A stretch of 64,000 nucleotides of DNA from the NCBI GenBank assembly GCA_026686845.1, contig JAIVEN010000044.1:248001-312000 (forward strand). The letters are read 5' to 3'. Below, piece by piece: positions 14,120 to 27,100 of this stretch. The stretch is from Adenanthera pavonina. Lineage: Eukaryota; Streptophyta; Magnoliopsida; Fabales; Fabaceae. A model generated the notes under the pieces. It did no database searches. It saw nothing but the letters and a program-made list of their open reading frames with translations, and was not told the origin of the DNA. Within the stretch, counting starts at the first letter, position 1; each line of letters starts with the position of its first letter. The position numbers and the translations under genes were made by a program.

Positions 14120-17100
14120 TTACAACAATTCGAGTCCAGATGGAAGAAACGTGCACAACTCGGCCTCATCATCGCGACATTTTGGCCAAACGATCCAACT
14201 TTATCGAAATTCATTGAAAAGCAAATGAAAACAGAAAATCTCTCTCGAAATTTGCAACACGAAGAGAGCTAGTGAGTTTATCCGACATCCTTACACCAAT
14301 TTGAGCCTTGGTTGATGACATAAACACAATCGGATTCCGCTTTAACCTCATTTTGTTTGAAAGTTCCAGGTTTCTAAACATTCATCTGGAGGCTCTACGG
14401 AGGAGAATGCCACAAGATTTGGAATTTTACGTGACCTAGGGAGTTTATGCGGCTTACTCACAACAAGTCGAGTCCAGTAGGAAGAAACGTGAACAACTCG
14501 GCCTCATCATCACGACATTTTGGCCAAACGATCCAACTTTATGAAAATGCTATGAAAAGCAAATGAAAACAGAAAATCTCTCGAAATTTGCAACACGAAG
14601 AGAGCTAGTGAGATTATCCGACATCCTCACACCAATTTGAGCCTTGGTTGACGAAATAAACACAATCGGATTCTGCTTTAACCTCATTTTGTTTGAAAGT
14701 TCCAGGTTTCTAAACATTCATCTGGAGCCTCTAAGGAGGAGAATACCACAAGATTTGGAATTTTAAGCGACCTAGGGGGCTTATGCGGCTTACTCACAAC
14801 AAGTCGAGTCCAGTAGGAAGAAACGTGCACAACTCCGCCTCCTCATCACGCCATTTTGGCCAAACGATCCAACTTTATGGAAATGCATTGAAAAGCAAAT
14901 GAAAATAGAAAATCTCTCGAAATTTGCAACACGAAGAGAGCTAGTGAGTTTATCCGACATTCTCACACCAATTTGAGCCTTGGTTGATGACATAAACACA
15001 ATCGGATTCCGCTTTAACCTCATTTTGTTTGAAAGTTCCAGGTTTCTAAACATTCATCTGGAGGCTCTAAGGAGGACAATGCCACAAGATTTGAAATTCT
15101 AAGCGAGGTACGGAGTTTATGGGTCTTACTCACAACAAGTCGAGTCCAGTAGGATGAAACGTGCACAACTCGGCCTCATCATCACGCCATTTTGGCCAAA
15201 CGATCCAACTTTATGAAAATGCATTGAAAAGCAAATGAAAACAGAAAATCTCTCAAAATTTGCGACACGAAGAGAGCTTGTGAGTTTATCCGACATCCTC
15301 ACACCAATTTGAGCCTTGGTTGATGAAATAAACACAATCGGATTCCGCTTTAACCTCATTTTGTTTGAAAGTTTCAGGTTTCTAAACATTCATCTGGAGG
15401 CTCTACGGAGGAGAATGCCACAAGATTTGGAATTTTGAGCGACCTAGGGAGTTTATGCGGCTTACTCACAACAATTCGAGTCCAGATGGAAGAAACGTGC
15501 ACAACTCGGCCTCATCATCACGCCATTTTGGCCAAACGATCCAACTTTATGAAAATGCTATGAAAAGCAAATGAAAACAGAAAATCTGTCGAAATTTGCA
15601 ACACGAAGAGAGCTAGTGAGTTTATCCGACATCCTCACACCAATTTGAGCCTTGGTTGATGACATAAACACAATCGGATTCCGCTTTAACCTCATTTTGT
15701 TTGAAAGTTCCAGGTTTCTAAACATTCATCTGGAGGCTCTATGGAGGAGAATGCCACAAGATTTTGAGTTTTAAGCGACCTAGGGAGTTTATGCGGCTTA
15801 CTCACAACAAGTCGAGTCCAGTAGGAAGAAACGTGCATAACTCGGCCTCATCATCACGCCATTTTTGCCAAACGATCCAACTTTATGAAAATGCATTGAA
15901 AAGCAAATGAAAATAGAAAATCTCTCGAAATTTGCAACACGAAGAGAGCTAGTGAGTTTATCCGACATCCTCACACCCAATTTGAGCCTTGGTTGATGAC
16001 ATAAACACAATCGGATTCCGCTTTAACCTCATTTTGTTTGAAAGTTCCAGGTTTCTAAACATTCATCTGGAGGCTCTAAGGAGGACAATGCCAAAAGATT
16101 TGAAATTCTAAGCGAGGTACGGAGTTTATGGGTCTTACTCACAACAAGTCGAGTCCAGTAGGATGAAACGTGCACAACTCGGCCTCATCATCACGCCATT
16201 TTAGCCAAACGATCCAACTTTATGAAAATGCATTGAAAAGCAAATGAAAACAGAAAATCTCTCGAAATTTGCAACACGAAGAGAGCTAGTGAGTTTATCC
16301 GACATCCTCACACCAATTTGAGCCTTGGTTGATGAAATAAACACAATCGGATTCCGCTTTAACCTCATTTTGTTTGAAAGTTTCAGGTTTCTAAACATTC
16401 ATCTGGAGGCTCTACGGAGGAGAATGCCACAAGATTTGGAATTTTGAGCGACCTAGGGAGTTTATGCGGCTTACTCACAACAATTCGAGTCCAGATGGAA
16501 GAAACGTGCACAACTCGGCTTCATCATCACGCCATTTTGGCCAAACGATCCAACTTTATGAAAATGCTATGAAAAGCAAATGAAAACAGAAAATCTCTCG
16601 AAATTTGCAACACGAAGAGAGCTAGTGAGTTTATCCGACATTCTCACACCAATTTGAGCCTTGGTTGATGACATAAACACAATCGGATTCCGCTTTAACC
16701 TCATTTTGTTTGAAAGTTCCAGGTTTCTAAACATTCATCTGGAGTCTCTATGGAGGAGAATGCCACAAGATTTGGAGTTTTAAGCGACCTAGGGAGTTTA
16801 TGCGGCTTACTCACAACAAGTCGAGTCCAGTAGGAAGAAACGTGCATAACTCGGCCTCATCATCACGCCATTTTGGCCAAACGATCCAACTTTATGAAAA
16901 TGCATTGAAAAGCAAATGAAAATAGAAAATCTCTCGAAATTTGCAACACGAAGAGAGCTAGTGAGTTTATCCGACATCCTCACACCAATTTGAGCCTTGG
17001 TTGATGACATAAACACAATCGGATTCCGCTTTAACCTCATTTTGTTTGAAAGTTCCAGGTTTCTAAACATTCATCTGGAGGCTCTAAGGAGGACAATGCC

Positions 17101-19158
17101 ACAAGATTTGAAATTCTAAGCGAGGTACGGAGTTTATGGGTCTTACTCACAACAAGTCGAGTCCAGTAGGATGAAACGTGCACAACTCGGCCTCATCATC
17201 ACGCCATTTTAGCCAAACGATCCAACTTTATGAAAATGCATTGAAAAGCAAATGAAAACAGAAAATCTCTCGAAATTTGCAACACGAAGAGAGCTAGTGA
17301 GTTTATCCGACATCCTCACACCAATTTGAGCCTTGGTTGATGAAATAAACACAATCGGATTCCGCTTTAACCTCATTTTGTTTGAAAGTTTCAGGTTTCT
17401 AAACATTCATCTGGAGGCTCTACGGAGGAGAATGCCACAAGATTTGGAATTTTGAGCGACCTAGGAAGTTTATGCGGCTTACTCACAACAATTCGAGTCC
17501 AGATGGAAGAAACGTGCACAACTCGGCCTCATCATCACGCCCTTTTGGCCAAACGATCCAACTTTATGAAAATGCTATGAAAAGCAAATGAAAACAGAAA
17601 ATCTCTCGAAATTTGCAACACGAAGAGAGCTAGTGAGTTTATCCGACATCCTCACACCAATTTGAGCCTTGGTTGATGACATAAACACAATCGGATTCCG
17701 CTTTAACCTCATTTTGTTTGAAAGTTCCAGGTTTCTAAACATTCATCTGGAGGCTCTATGGAGGAGAATGCCACAAGATTTGGAGTTTTAAGCGACCTAG
17801 GGAGTTTATTCGGCTTACTCACAACAAGTCGAGTCTAGTAGGAAGAAACGTGCATAACTCGGCCTCATCATCACGCCATTTTGGCCAAACGATCCAACTT
17901 TATGAAAATGCATTGAAAAGCAAATGAAAATAGAAAATCTCTCGAAATTTGCAACACGAAGAGAGCTAGTGAGTTTATCCGACATCCTCACACCAATTTG
18001 AGCCTCGGTTGATGACATAAACACAATCGGATTCCGCTTTAACCTCATTTTGTTTGAAAGTTCCAGGTTTCTACACATTCATCCGGAGGCTCTACGGAGG
18101 AGAATGCCACAACATTTGGAATTTTACGTGACCTAGGCAGTTTATGCGGCTTACTCACAACGAGTCGAGTCCAGTTGGAAGAAATGTGCACAACTCGGCT
18201 TCATCATCACGTCATTTTGGCCAAACGATCCAACTTTATGAAAATGCTATGAAAAGCAAATGAAAACAGAAAATCTCTCAAAATTTACAACACGAAGAGA
18301 GCTAGTGAGTTTATCCGACATCCTCACACCAATTTGAGCCTTGGTTGATGAAATAAACACAATCGGATTCCGCTTTAAACTCATTTTGTTTGAAAGTTCC
18401 AGGTTTCTAAACATTCATCTGGAGGCTCTAAAGAGGACAATGACACAAGATTTTAAATTCTAAGCGAGGTAGGGAGTTTATGGGTCTTACTCACAACAAG
18501 TCGAGTCCAGTAGGATGAAACGTGCACAACTCGGCCTCATCATCGCGCCATTTTGGCCAAACGATCCAACTTTATGAAAATGCATTGAAAAGCAAATGAA
18601 AACAGAAAATCGCTCGAAATTTGTGACACGAAGAGAGCTTGTGAGTTTATCCGACATCCTCACACCAATTTGAGCCTTGGTTGATGAAAAAAACACAATC
18701 AGATTCCGCTTTAACCTCAATTTGTTTGAAAGTTTCAGGTTTCTAAACATTCATCTGGAGGCTCTACGGAGGACAATGCCACAAGATTTGAAATTCTAAG
18801 CGAGGTAGGGAGTTTATGGGTCTTACTCACAACAAGTCGAGTCCAGTAGGATGAAACGTGCACAACTCGGCCTCATCATCGTGCCATTTTGGCCAAACGA
18901 TCCAACTTTATGAAAATGCATTGAAAAGCAAATGAAAACAGAAAATCTCTCGAAATTTGCAACACGAAGAGAGCTAGTGAGTTTATCCGACATCCTCACA
19001 CCAATTTGAGCCTTGGTTGATGAAATAAACACAATCGGATTCCGCTTTAACCTCATTTTGTTTGAAAGTTTCAGGTTTCTAAACATTCATCTGGAGGCTC
19101 TACGGAGGAGAATGCCACAAGATTTGGAATTTTACGCGACCTAGGGGGTTTATGCAGC
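14120..19158 (+). repeat. Domain 3: 15-unit higher-order repeat, copy 1
   Basis: This copy opens with a unit that lost four bases in its anchor (GCAGCTTACAACAATTCG) and has an extra CT in AAATCTCTCTCG. The following unit (14454) has GTGAACAACTCGG and the next (14790) has GACATTCTCAC. The same run opens the repeat at 19159 and at 24173. This copy contains three rounds of a nested 3-unit pattern, then units at 18151, 18487 and 18823 leading to the next opening unit. Its length is 5039 bp. Confidence 0.8.
15126..18150 (+). repeat. Nested 3-unit repeat, three rounds (about 1008 bp)
   Basis: Rounds start at 15126, 16135 and 17143. The first unit of each has a form-2 junction in front and CCAGTAGGATG; in rounds two and three it also has TTTTAGCC. 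The second unit has ACAATTCGAGTCCAGATGG and CTATG. The third unit has CGTGCATAACTCGG and AAAATAGAAAATC. The unit at 15798 has an extra C (CACACCCAATTTG), making the first round one base longer. The third round ends at 17815 with CATCCGGAGG, a variant that then spreads through 20835-27193. Confidence 0.82.
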
Positions 19159-21170
19159 TTACAACAATTCGAGTCCAGATGGAAGAAACGTGCACAACTC
19201 GGCCTCATCATCACGCCATTTTGGCCAAACGATCCAACTTTATGGAAATGCATTGAAAAGCAAATGAAAACAGAAAATCTCTCGAAATTTGCAACACGAA
19301 GAGAGCTAGTGAGTTTATCCGACATCCTTACACCAATTTGAGCCTTGGTTGATGACATAAACACAATCGGATTTCGCTTTAACCTCATTTTGTTTGAAAG
19401 TTCCAGGTTTCTAAACATTCATCTGGAGGCTCTACGGAGGAGAATGCCACAAGATTTGGAATTTTACGTGACCTAGGGAGTTTATGCGGCTTACTCACAA
19501 CAAGTCGAGTCCAGTAGGAAGAAACGTGAACAACTCGGCCTCATCATCACACCATTTTGGCCAAACGATCCAACTTTATGAAAATGCTATGAAAAGCAAA
19601 TGAAAACAGAAAATCTCTCGAAATTTGCAACACGAAGAGAGCTAGTGAGATTATCCGACATCCACACACCAATTTGAGCCTTGGTTGACGAAATAAACAC
19701 AATCGGATTCCGCTTTAACCTCATTTTGTTTGAAAGTTCCAGGTTTCTAAACATTCATCTGGAGCCTCTAAGGAGGAGAATGCCACAAGATTTGGAATTT
19801 TAAGCGACCTAGGGGGCTTATGCGGCTTACTCACAACAAGTCGAGTCCAGTAGGAAGAAACGTGCACAACTCGGCCTCATCATCACGCCATTTTGGCCAA
19901 ACGATCCAACTTTATGGAAATGCATTGAAAAGCAAATGAAAACAGAAAATCTCTCGAAATTTGCAACACGAAGAGAGCTAGTGAGTTTATCCGACATTCT
20001 CACACCAATTTGAGCCTTGGTTGATGACATAAACACAATCGGATTCCGCTTTAACCTCATTTTGTTTGAAAGTTCCAGGTTTCTAAACATTCATCTGGAG
20101 GCTCTAAGGAGGACAATGCCACAAGATTTGAAATTCTAAGCGAGGTACGGAGTTTATGGGTCTTACTCACAACAAGTCGAGTCCAGTAGGATGAAACGTG
20201 CACAACTCGGCCTCATCATCACGCCATTTTGGCCAAACGATCCAACTTTATGAAAATGCATTGAAAAGCAAATGAAAACAGAAAATCTCTCAAAATTTGC
20301 GACACGAAGAGAGCTTGTGAGTTTATCCGACATCCTCACACCAATTTGAGCCTTGGTTGATGAAATAAACACAATCGGATTCCGCTTTAACCTCATTTTG
20401 TTTGAAAGTTTCGGGTTTCTAAACATTCATCTGGAGGCTCTACGGAGGAGAATGCCACAAGATTTGGAATTTTGAGCGACCTAGGGAGTTTATGCGGCTT
20501 ACTCACAACAATTCGAGTCCAGATGGAAGAAACGTGCACAACTCGGCTTCATCATCACGCCATTTTGGCCAAACGATCCAACTTTATGAAAATGCTATGA
20601 AAAGCAAATGAAAACAGAAAATCTCTCGAAATTTGCAACACGAAGAGAGCTAGTGAGTTTATCCGACATCCTCACACCAATTTGAGCCTTGGTTGATGAC
20701 ATAAACACAATCGGATTCCGCTTTAACCTCATTTTGTTTGAAAGTTCCAGGTTTCTAAACATTCATCTGGAGGCTCTATGGAGGAGAATGCCACAAGATT
20801 TGGAGTTTTAAGCGACCTAGGGAGTTTATGCGGCTTACTCACAACAAGTCGAGTCCAGTAGGAAGAAACGTGCATAACTCGGCCTCATCATCACGCCATT
20901 TTGGCCAAACGATCCAACTTTATGAAAATGCATTGAAAAGCAAATGAAAATAGAAAATCTCTCGAAATTTGCAACACGAAGAGAGCTAGTGAGTTTATCC
21001 GACATCCTCACACCAATTTGAGCCTCGGTTGATGACATAAACACAATCGGATTCCGCTTTAACCTCATTTTGTTTGAAAGTTCCAGGTTTCTAAACATTC
21101 ATCCGGAGGCTCTACGGAGGAGAATGCCACAACATTTGGAATTTTACGTGACCTAGGCAGTTTATGCGGC

Positions 21171-21495
21171 TTACTCACAACGAGTCGAGTCCAGTTGGAA
21201 GAAATGTGCACAACTCGGCTTCATCATCACGTCATTTTGGCCAAACGATCCAACTTTATGAAAAGCAAATGAAAACAGAAAATCTCTCGAAATTTGCGAC
21301 ACGAAGAGAGCTAGTGAGTTTATCCGACATCCTCACACCAATTGGAGCCTCGGTTGATGACATAAACACAATCGGATTCCGCTTTAACCTCATTTTGTTT
21401 GAAAGTTTCAGGTTTCTAAACATTCATCTGGAGGCTCTACGGAGGAGAATGCCACAAGATTTGGAATTTTGAGCGACCTAGGGAGTTTATGCGGC
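21171..21495 (+). repeat. Unit with 11-bp deletion, first copy
   Basis: The unit is 325 bp long. CAACTTTATGAAAAGC replaces the normal sequence with the additional 11 bases AATGCTATGAA. The deletion lies between two copies of ATGAAAA, so slippage between short direct repeats explains it. The unit also reads CCAATTGGAGCCTCGG where most units have TTTGAGCC. Confidence 0.9.
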
Positions 21496-22167
21496 TTACT
21501 CACAACAATTCGAGTCCAGATGGAAGAAACGTGCACAACTCGGCTTCATCATCACGCCATTTTGGCCAAACGATCCAACTTTATGAAAATGCTATGAAAA
21601 GCAAATGAAAACAGAAAATCTCTTGAAATTTGCAACACGAAGAGAGCTAGTGAGTTTATCCGACATCCTCACACCAATTTGAGCCTTGGTTGATGACATA
21701 AACACAATCGGATTCCGCTTTAACCTCATTTTGTTTGAAAGTTCCAGGTTTCTAAACATTCATCCGGAGGCTCTACGGAGGAGAATGCCACAACATTTGG
21801 AATTTTACGTGACCTAGGCAGTTTATGCGGCTTACTCACAACGAGTCGAGTCCAGTTGGAAGAAATGTGCACAACTCGGCTTCATCATCACGTCATTTTG
21901 GCCAAACGATCCAACTTTATGAAAATGCTATGAAAAGCAAATGAAAACAGAAAATCTCTTGAAATTTGCAACACGAAGAGAGCTAGTGAGTTTATCCGAC
22001 ATCCTCACACCAATTTGAGCCTCGGTTGATGACATAAACACAATCGGATTCCGCTTTAACCTCATTTTGTTTGAAAGTTCCAGGTTTCTAAACATTCATC
22101 CGGAGGCTCTACGGAGGAGAATGCCACAACATTTGGAATTTTACGTGACCTAGGCAGTTTATGCGGC

Positions 22168-22492
22168 TTACTCACAACGAGTCGAGTCCAGTTGGAAGAA
22201 ATGTGCACAACTCGGCTTCATCATCACGTCATTTTGGCCAAACGATCCAACTTTATGAAAAGCAAATGAAAACAGAAAATCTCTCGAAATTTGCAACACG
22301 AAGAGAGCTAGTGAGTTTATCCGACATCCTCACACCAATTGGAGCCTCGGTTGATGACATAAACACAATCGGATTCCGCTTTAACCTCATTTTGTTTGAA
22401 AGTTTCAGGTTTCTAAACATTCATCTGGAGGCTCTACGGAGGAGAATGCCACAAGATTTGGAATTTTGAGCGACCTAGGGAGTTTATGCGGC
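22168..22492 (+). repeat. Unit with 11-bp deletion, second copy
   Basis: This is the same deletion and the same CCAATTGGAGCCTCGG as in 21171, three units downstream. The following unit (22493) resembles the unit after the first copy (21496) in ACAATTCGAGTCCAGATGG. The pair is therefore a local duplication of about 997 bp rather than two independent deletions. Confidence 0.88.
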
Positions 22493-24172
22493 TTACTCAC
22501 AACAATTCGAGTCCAGATGGAAGAAACGTGCACAACTCGGCTTCATCATCACGCCATTTTGGCCAAACGATCCAACTTTATGAAAATGCTATGAAAAGCA
22601 AAGGAAAACAGAAAATCTCTCGAAATTTGCAACACGAAGAGAGCTAGTGAGTTTATCCGACATCCTCACACCAATTTGAGCCTTGGTTGATGACATAAAC
22701 ACAATCGGATTCCGCTTTAACCTCATTTTGTTTGAAAGTTCCAGGTTTCTAAACATTCATCTGGAGGCTCTATGGAGGAGAATGCCACAAGATTTGGAGT
22801 TTTAAGCGACCTAGGGAGTTTATGCGGCTTACTCACAACAAGTCGAGTCCAGTAGGAAGAAACGTGCATAACTCGGCCTCATCATAACGCCATTTTGGCC
22901 AAACGATCCAACTTTATGAAAATGCATTGAAAAGCAAATGAAAATAGAAAATCTCTCGAAATTTGCAACACGAAGAGAGCTAGTGAGTTTATCCGACATC
23001 CTCACACCAATTTGAGCCTCGGTTGATGACATAAACACAATCGGATTCCGCTTTAACCTCATTTTGTTTGAAAGTTCCAGGTTTCTAAACATTCATCCGG
23101 AGGCTCTACGGAGGAGAATGCCACAACATTTGGAATTTTACGTGACCTAGGCAGTTTATGCGGCTTACTCACAACGAGTCGAGTCCAGTTGGAAGAAATG
23201 TGCACAACTCGGCTTCATCATCACGTCATTTTGGCCAAACGATCCAACTTTATGAAAATGCTATGAAAAGCAAATGAAAACAGAAAATCTCTCGAAATTT
23301 GCAACACGAAGAGAGCTAGTGAGTTTATCCGACATCCTCACACCAATTTGAGGCTTCGTTGATGACATAAACACAATCGGATTCCGCTTTAACCTCATTT
23401 TGTTTGAAAGTTCCAGGTTTCTAAACATTCATCTGGAGGCTCTACGGAGGAGAATGCCACAAGATTTGGAATTTTAAGCGACCTAGGGAGTTTATGGGGC
23501 ATACTCACAACAAGTCGAGTCCAGTTGGAAGAAACGTGCACAACTCGGCCTCATCATCACGCCATTTTGGCCAAACGATCCAACTTTATGAAAATGCTAT
23601 GAAAAGCAAATGAAAACAGAAAATCTCTCGAAATTTGCAACACGAAGAGAGCTAGTGAGTTTATCCGACATCCTCACACCAATTTGAGCCTTGGTTGATG
23701 AAATAAACACAATCGGATTCCGCTTTAACCTCATTTTGTTTGAAAGTTTTAGGTTTCTAAACATTCATCTGGAGGCTCTACGGAGGAGAATGCCACAAGA
23801 TTTCAAATTTTAAGCGACCTAGGGAGTTTATTCGGCATACTCACAACAAGTCGAGTCCAGTAGGAAGAAACGTGCATAACTTGGCCTCATCATCACGCCA
23901 TTTTGGCCAAACGATCCAACTTTATGAAAATGCATTGAAAAGCAAATGAAAATAGAAAATCTCTCGAAATTTGCAACACGAAGAGAGCTAGTGAGTTTAT
24001 CCGACATCCTCACACCAATTTGAGCCTTGGTTGATGAAATAAACACAATCGGATTCCGCTTTAACCTCATTTTGTTTGAAAGTTTCAGGTTTCTAAACAT
24101 TCATCTGGAGGCTCTACGGAGGAGAATGCCACAAGATTTGGAATTTTACGTGACCTAGGGGGTTTATGCAGC

Positions 24173-27100
24173 TTACAACAATTCGAGTCCAGATGGAAGA
24201 AATGTGCACAACTCGGCCTCATCATCACGCCATTTTGGCCTAACGATCCAACTTTATGGAAATGCATTGAAAAGCAAATGAAAACAGAAAATCTCTCGAA
24301 ATTTGCAACACGAAGAGAGCTAGTGAGTTTATCCGACATCCTTACACCAATTTGAGCCTTGGTTGATGACATAAACACAATCGGATTCCGCTTTAACCTC
24401 ATTTTGTTTGAAAGTTCCAGGTTTCTAAACATTCATCTGGAGGCTCTACGGAGGAGAATGCCACAAGATTTGGAATTTTACGTGACCTAGGGAGTTTATG
24501 CGGCTTACTCACAACAAGTCGAGTCCAGTAGGAAGAAACGTGAACAACTCGGCCTCATCATCACACCATTTTGGCCAAACGATCCAACTTTATGAAAATG
24601 CTATGAAAAGCAAATGAAAACAGAAAATCTCTCGAAATTTGCAACACGAAGAGAGCTAGTGAGATTATCCGACATCCTCACACCAATTTGAGCCTTGGTT
24701 GACGAAATAAACACAATCGGATTCCGCTTTAACCTCATTTTGTTTGAAAGTTCCAGGTTTCTAAACATTCATCTGGAGCCTCTAAGGAGGAGAATGCCAC
24801 AAGATTTGGAATTTTAAGCGACCTAGTGGGCTTATGCGGCTTACTCACAACAAGTCGAGTCCAGTAGGAAGAAACGTGCACAACTCGGCCTCATCATCAC
24901 GCCATTTTGGCCAAACGATCCAACTTTATGGAAATGCATTGAAAAGCAAATGAAAACAGAAAATCTCTCGAAATTTGCAACACGAAGAGAGCTAGTGAGT
25001 TTATCCGACATTCTCACACCAATTTGAGCCTTGGTTGATGACATAAACACAATCGGATTCCGCTTTAACCTCATTTTGTTTGAAAGTTCCAGGTTTCTAA
25101 ACATTCATCTGGAGGCTCTAAGGAGGACAATGCCACAAGATTTGAAATTCTAAGCGAGGTACGGAGTTTATGGGTCTTACTCACAACAAGTCGAGTCCAG
25201 TAGGAAGAAACGTGCACAACTCGGCCTCATCATCACGCCATTTTGGCCAAACGATCCAACTTTATGAAAATGCATTGAAAAGCAAACGAAAATAGAAAAT
25301 CTCTCGAAATTTCCAACACGAAGAGAGCTAGTGAGTTTATCCGACATCCTCACACCAACTTGAGCCTTGGTTGATGAAATAAACACAATCGGATTCCGCT
25401 TTAACCTCATTTTGTTTGAAAGTTTCAGGTTTCTAAACATTCATCTGGAGGCTCTACGGAGGAGAATGCCACAAGATTTGGAATTTTGAGCGACCTAGGG
25501 AGTTTATGCGGCTTACTCACAACGAGTCGAGTCCAGTTGGAAGAAATGTGCACAACTCGGCTTCATCATCACGTCATTTTGGCCAAACGATCCAACTTTA
25601 TGAAAATGCTATGAAAAGCAAATGAAAACAGAAAATCTCTCGAAATTTGCAACACGAAGAGAGCTAGTGAGTTTATCCGACATCCTCACACCAATTTGAG
25701 CCTTGGTTGATGACATAAACACAATCGGATTCCGCTTTAACCTCATTTTGTTTGAAAGTTCCAGGTTTCTAAACATTCATCTGGAGGCTCTATGGAGGAG
25801 AATGCCACAAGATTTGGAGTTTTAAGCGACCTAGGGAGTTTATGCGGCTTACTCACAACAAGTCGAGTCCAGTAGGAAGAAACGTGCATAACTCGGCCTC
25901 ATCATCACGCCATTTTGGCCAAACGATCCAACTTTATGAAAATGCATTGAAAAGCAAATGAAAATAGAAAATCTCTCGAAATTTGCAACACAAAGAGAGC
26001 TAGTGAGTTTATCCGACATCCTCACACCAATTTGAGCCTCGGTTGATGACATAAACACAATCGGATTCCGCTTTAACCTCATTTTGTTTGAAAGTTCCAG
26101 GTTTCTAAACATTCATCCGGAGGCTCTACGGAGGAGAATGCCACAACATTTGGAATTTTACGTGACCTAGGCAGTTTATGCGGCTTACTCACAACGAGTC
26201 GAGTCCAGTTGGAAGAAATGTGCACAACTCGGCTTCATCATCACGTCATTTTGGCCAAACGATCCAACTTTATGAAAATGCTATGAAAAGCAAATGAAAA
26301 CAGAAAATCTCTCGAAATTTGCAACACGAAGAGAGCTAGTGAGTTTATCCGACATCCTCACACCAATTTGAGCCTCGGTTGATGACATAAACACAATCGG
26401 ATTCCGCTTTAACCTCATTTTGTTTGAAAGTTTCAGGTTTCTAAACATTCATCTGGAGGCTCTACGGAGGAGAATGCCACAAGATTTGGAATTTTGAGCG
26501 ACCTAGGGAGTTTATGCGGCTTACTCACAACAATTCGAGTCCAGATGGAAGAAACGTGCACAACTCGGCTTCATCATCACGCCATTTTGGCCAAACGATC
26601 CAACTTTATGAAAATGCTATGAAAAGCAAAGGAAAACAGAAAATCTCTCGAAATTTGCAACACGAAGAGAGCTAGTGAGTTTATCCGACATCCTCACACC
26701 AATTTGAGCCTTGGTTGATGACATAAACACAATCGGATTCCGCTTTAACCTCATTTTGTTTGAAAGTTCCAGGTTTCTAAACATTCATCTGGAGGCTCTA
26801 TGGAGGAGAATGCCACAAGATTTGGAGTTTTAAGCGACCTAGGGAGTTTATGCGGCTTACTCACAACAAGTCGAGTCCAGTAGGAAGAAACGTGCATAAC
26901 TCGGCCTCATCATAACGCCATTTTGGCCAAACGATCCAACTTTATGAAAATGCATTGAAAAGCAAATGAAAATAGAAAATCTCTCGAAATTTGCAACACG
27001 AAGAGAGCTAGTGAGTTTATCCGACATCCTCACACCAATTTGAGCCTCGGTTGATGACATAAACACAATCGGATTCCGCTTTAACCTCATTTTGTTTGAA

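Larger units (their letters stand above)
19159..24172 (+). repeat. Domain 3: 15-unit higher-order repeat, copy 2
   Basis: It opens with the same 4-bp-deleted anchor as 14120. Units 19491, 19827, 20163, 20499 and 20835 match 14454, 14790, 15126, 15462 and 15798 in their diagnostic bases. After that the copy diverges. Instead of three rounds of the TCATAACTCGG-type triplet it has units with AACGAGTCGAG and CACGTCATTTTGG, two of which (21171 and 22168) carry an 11-bp deletion. The number of units is still 15, but the length is 5014 bp because of the indels. Confidence 0.78.

Noticed and set aside
19071..19418. Longer 115-codon minus-strand frame (also 24085-24432)
   Set aside because: The 4-bp deletion in the anchor removes the usual stop and lets the frame run into the neighbouring unit's junction. 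It is a by-product of an indel, not a gene.
21164..21472. Plus-strand 102-codon open frame (also 22161-22469)
   Set aside because: It opens only because an 11-bp deletion and one stop-removing change happened to join frames in the same duplicated unit. It is satellite sequence throughout.
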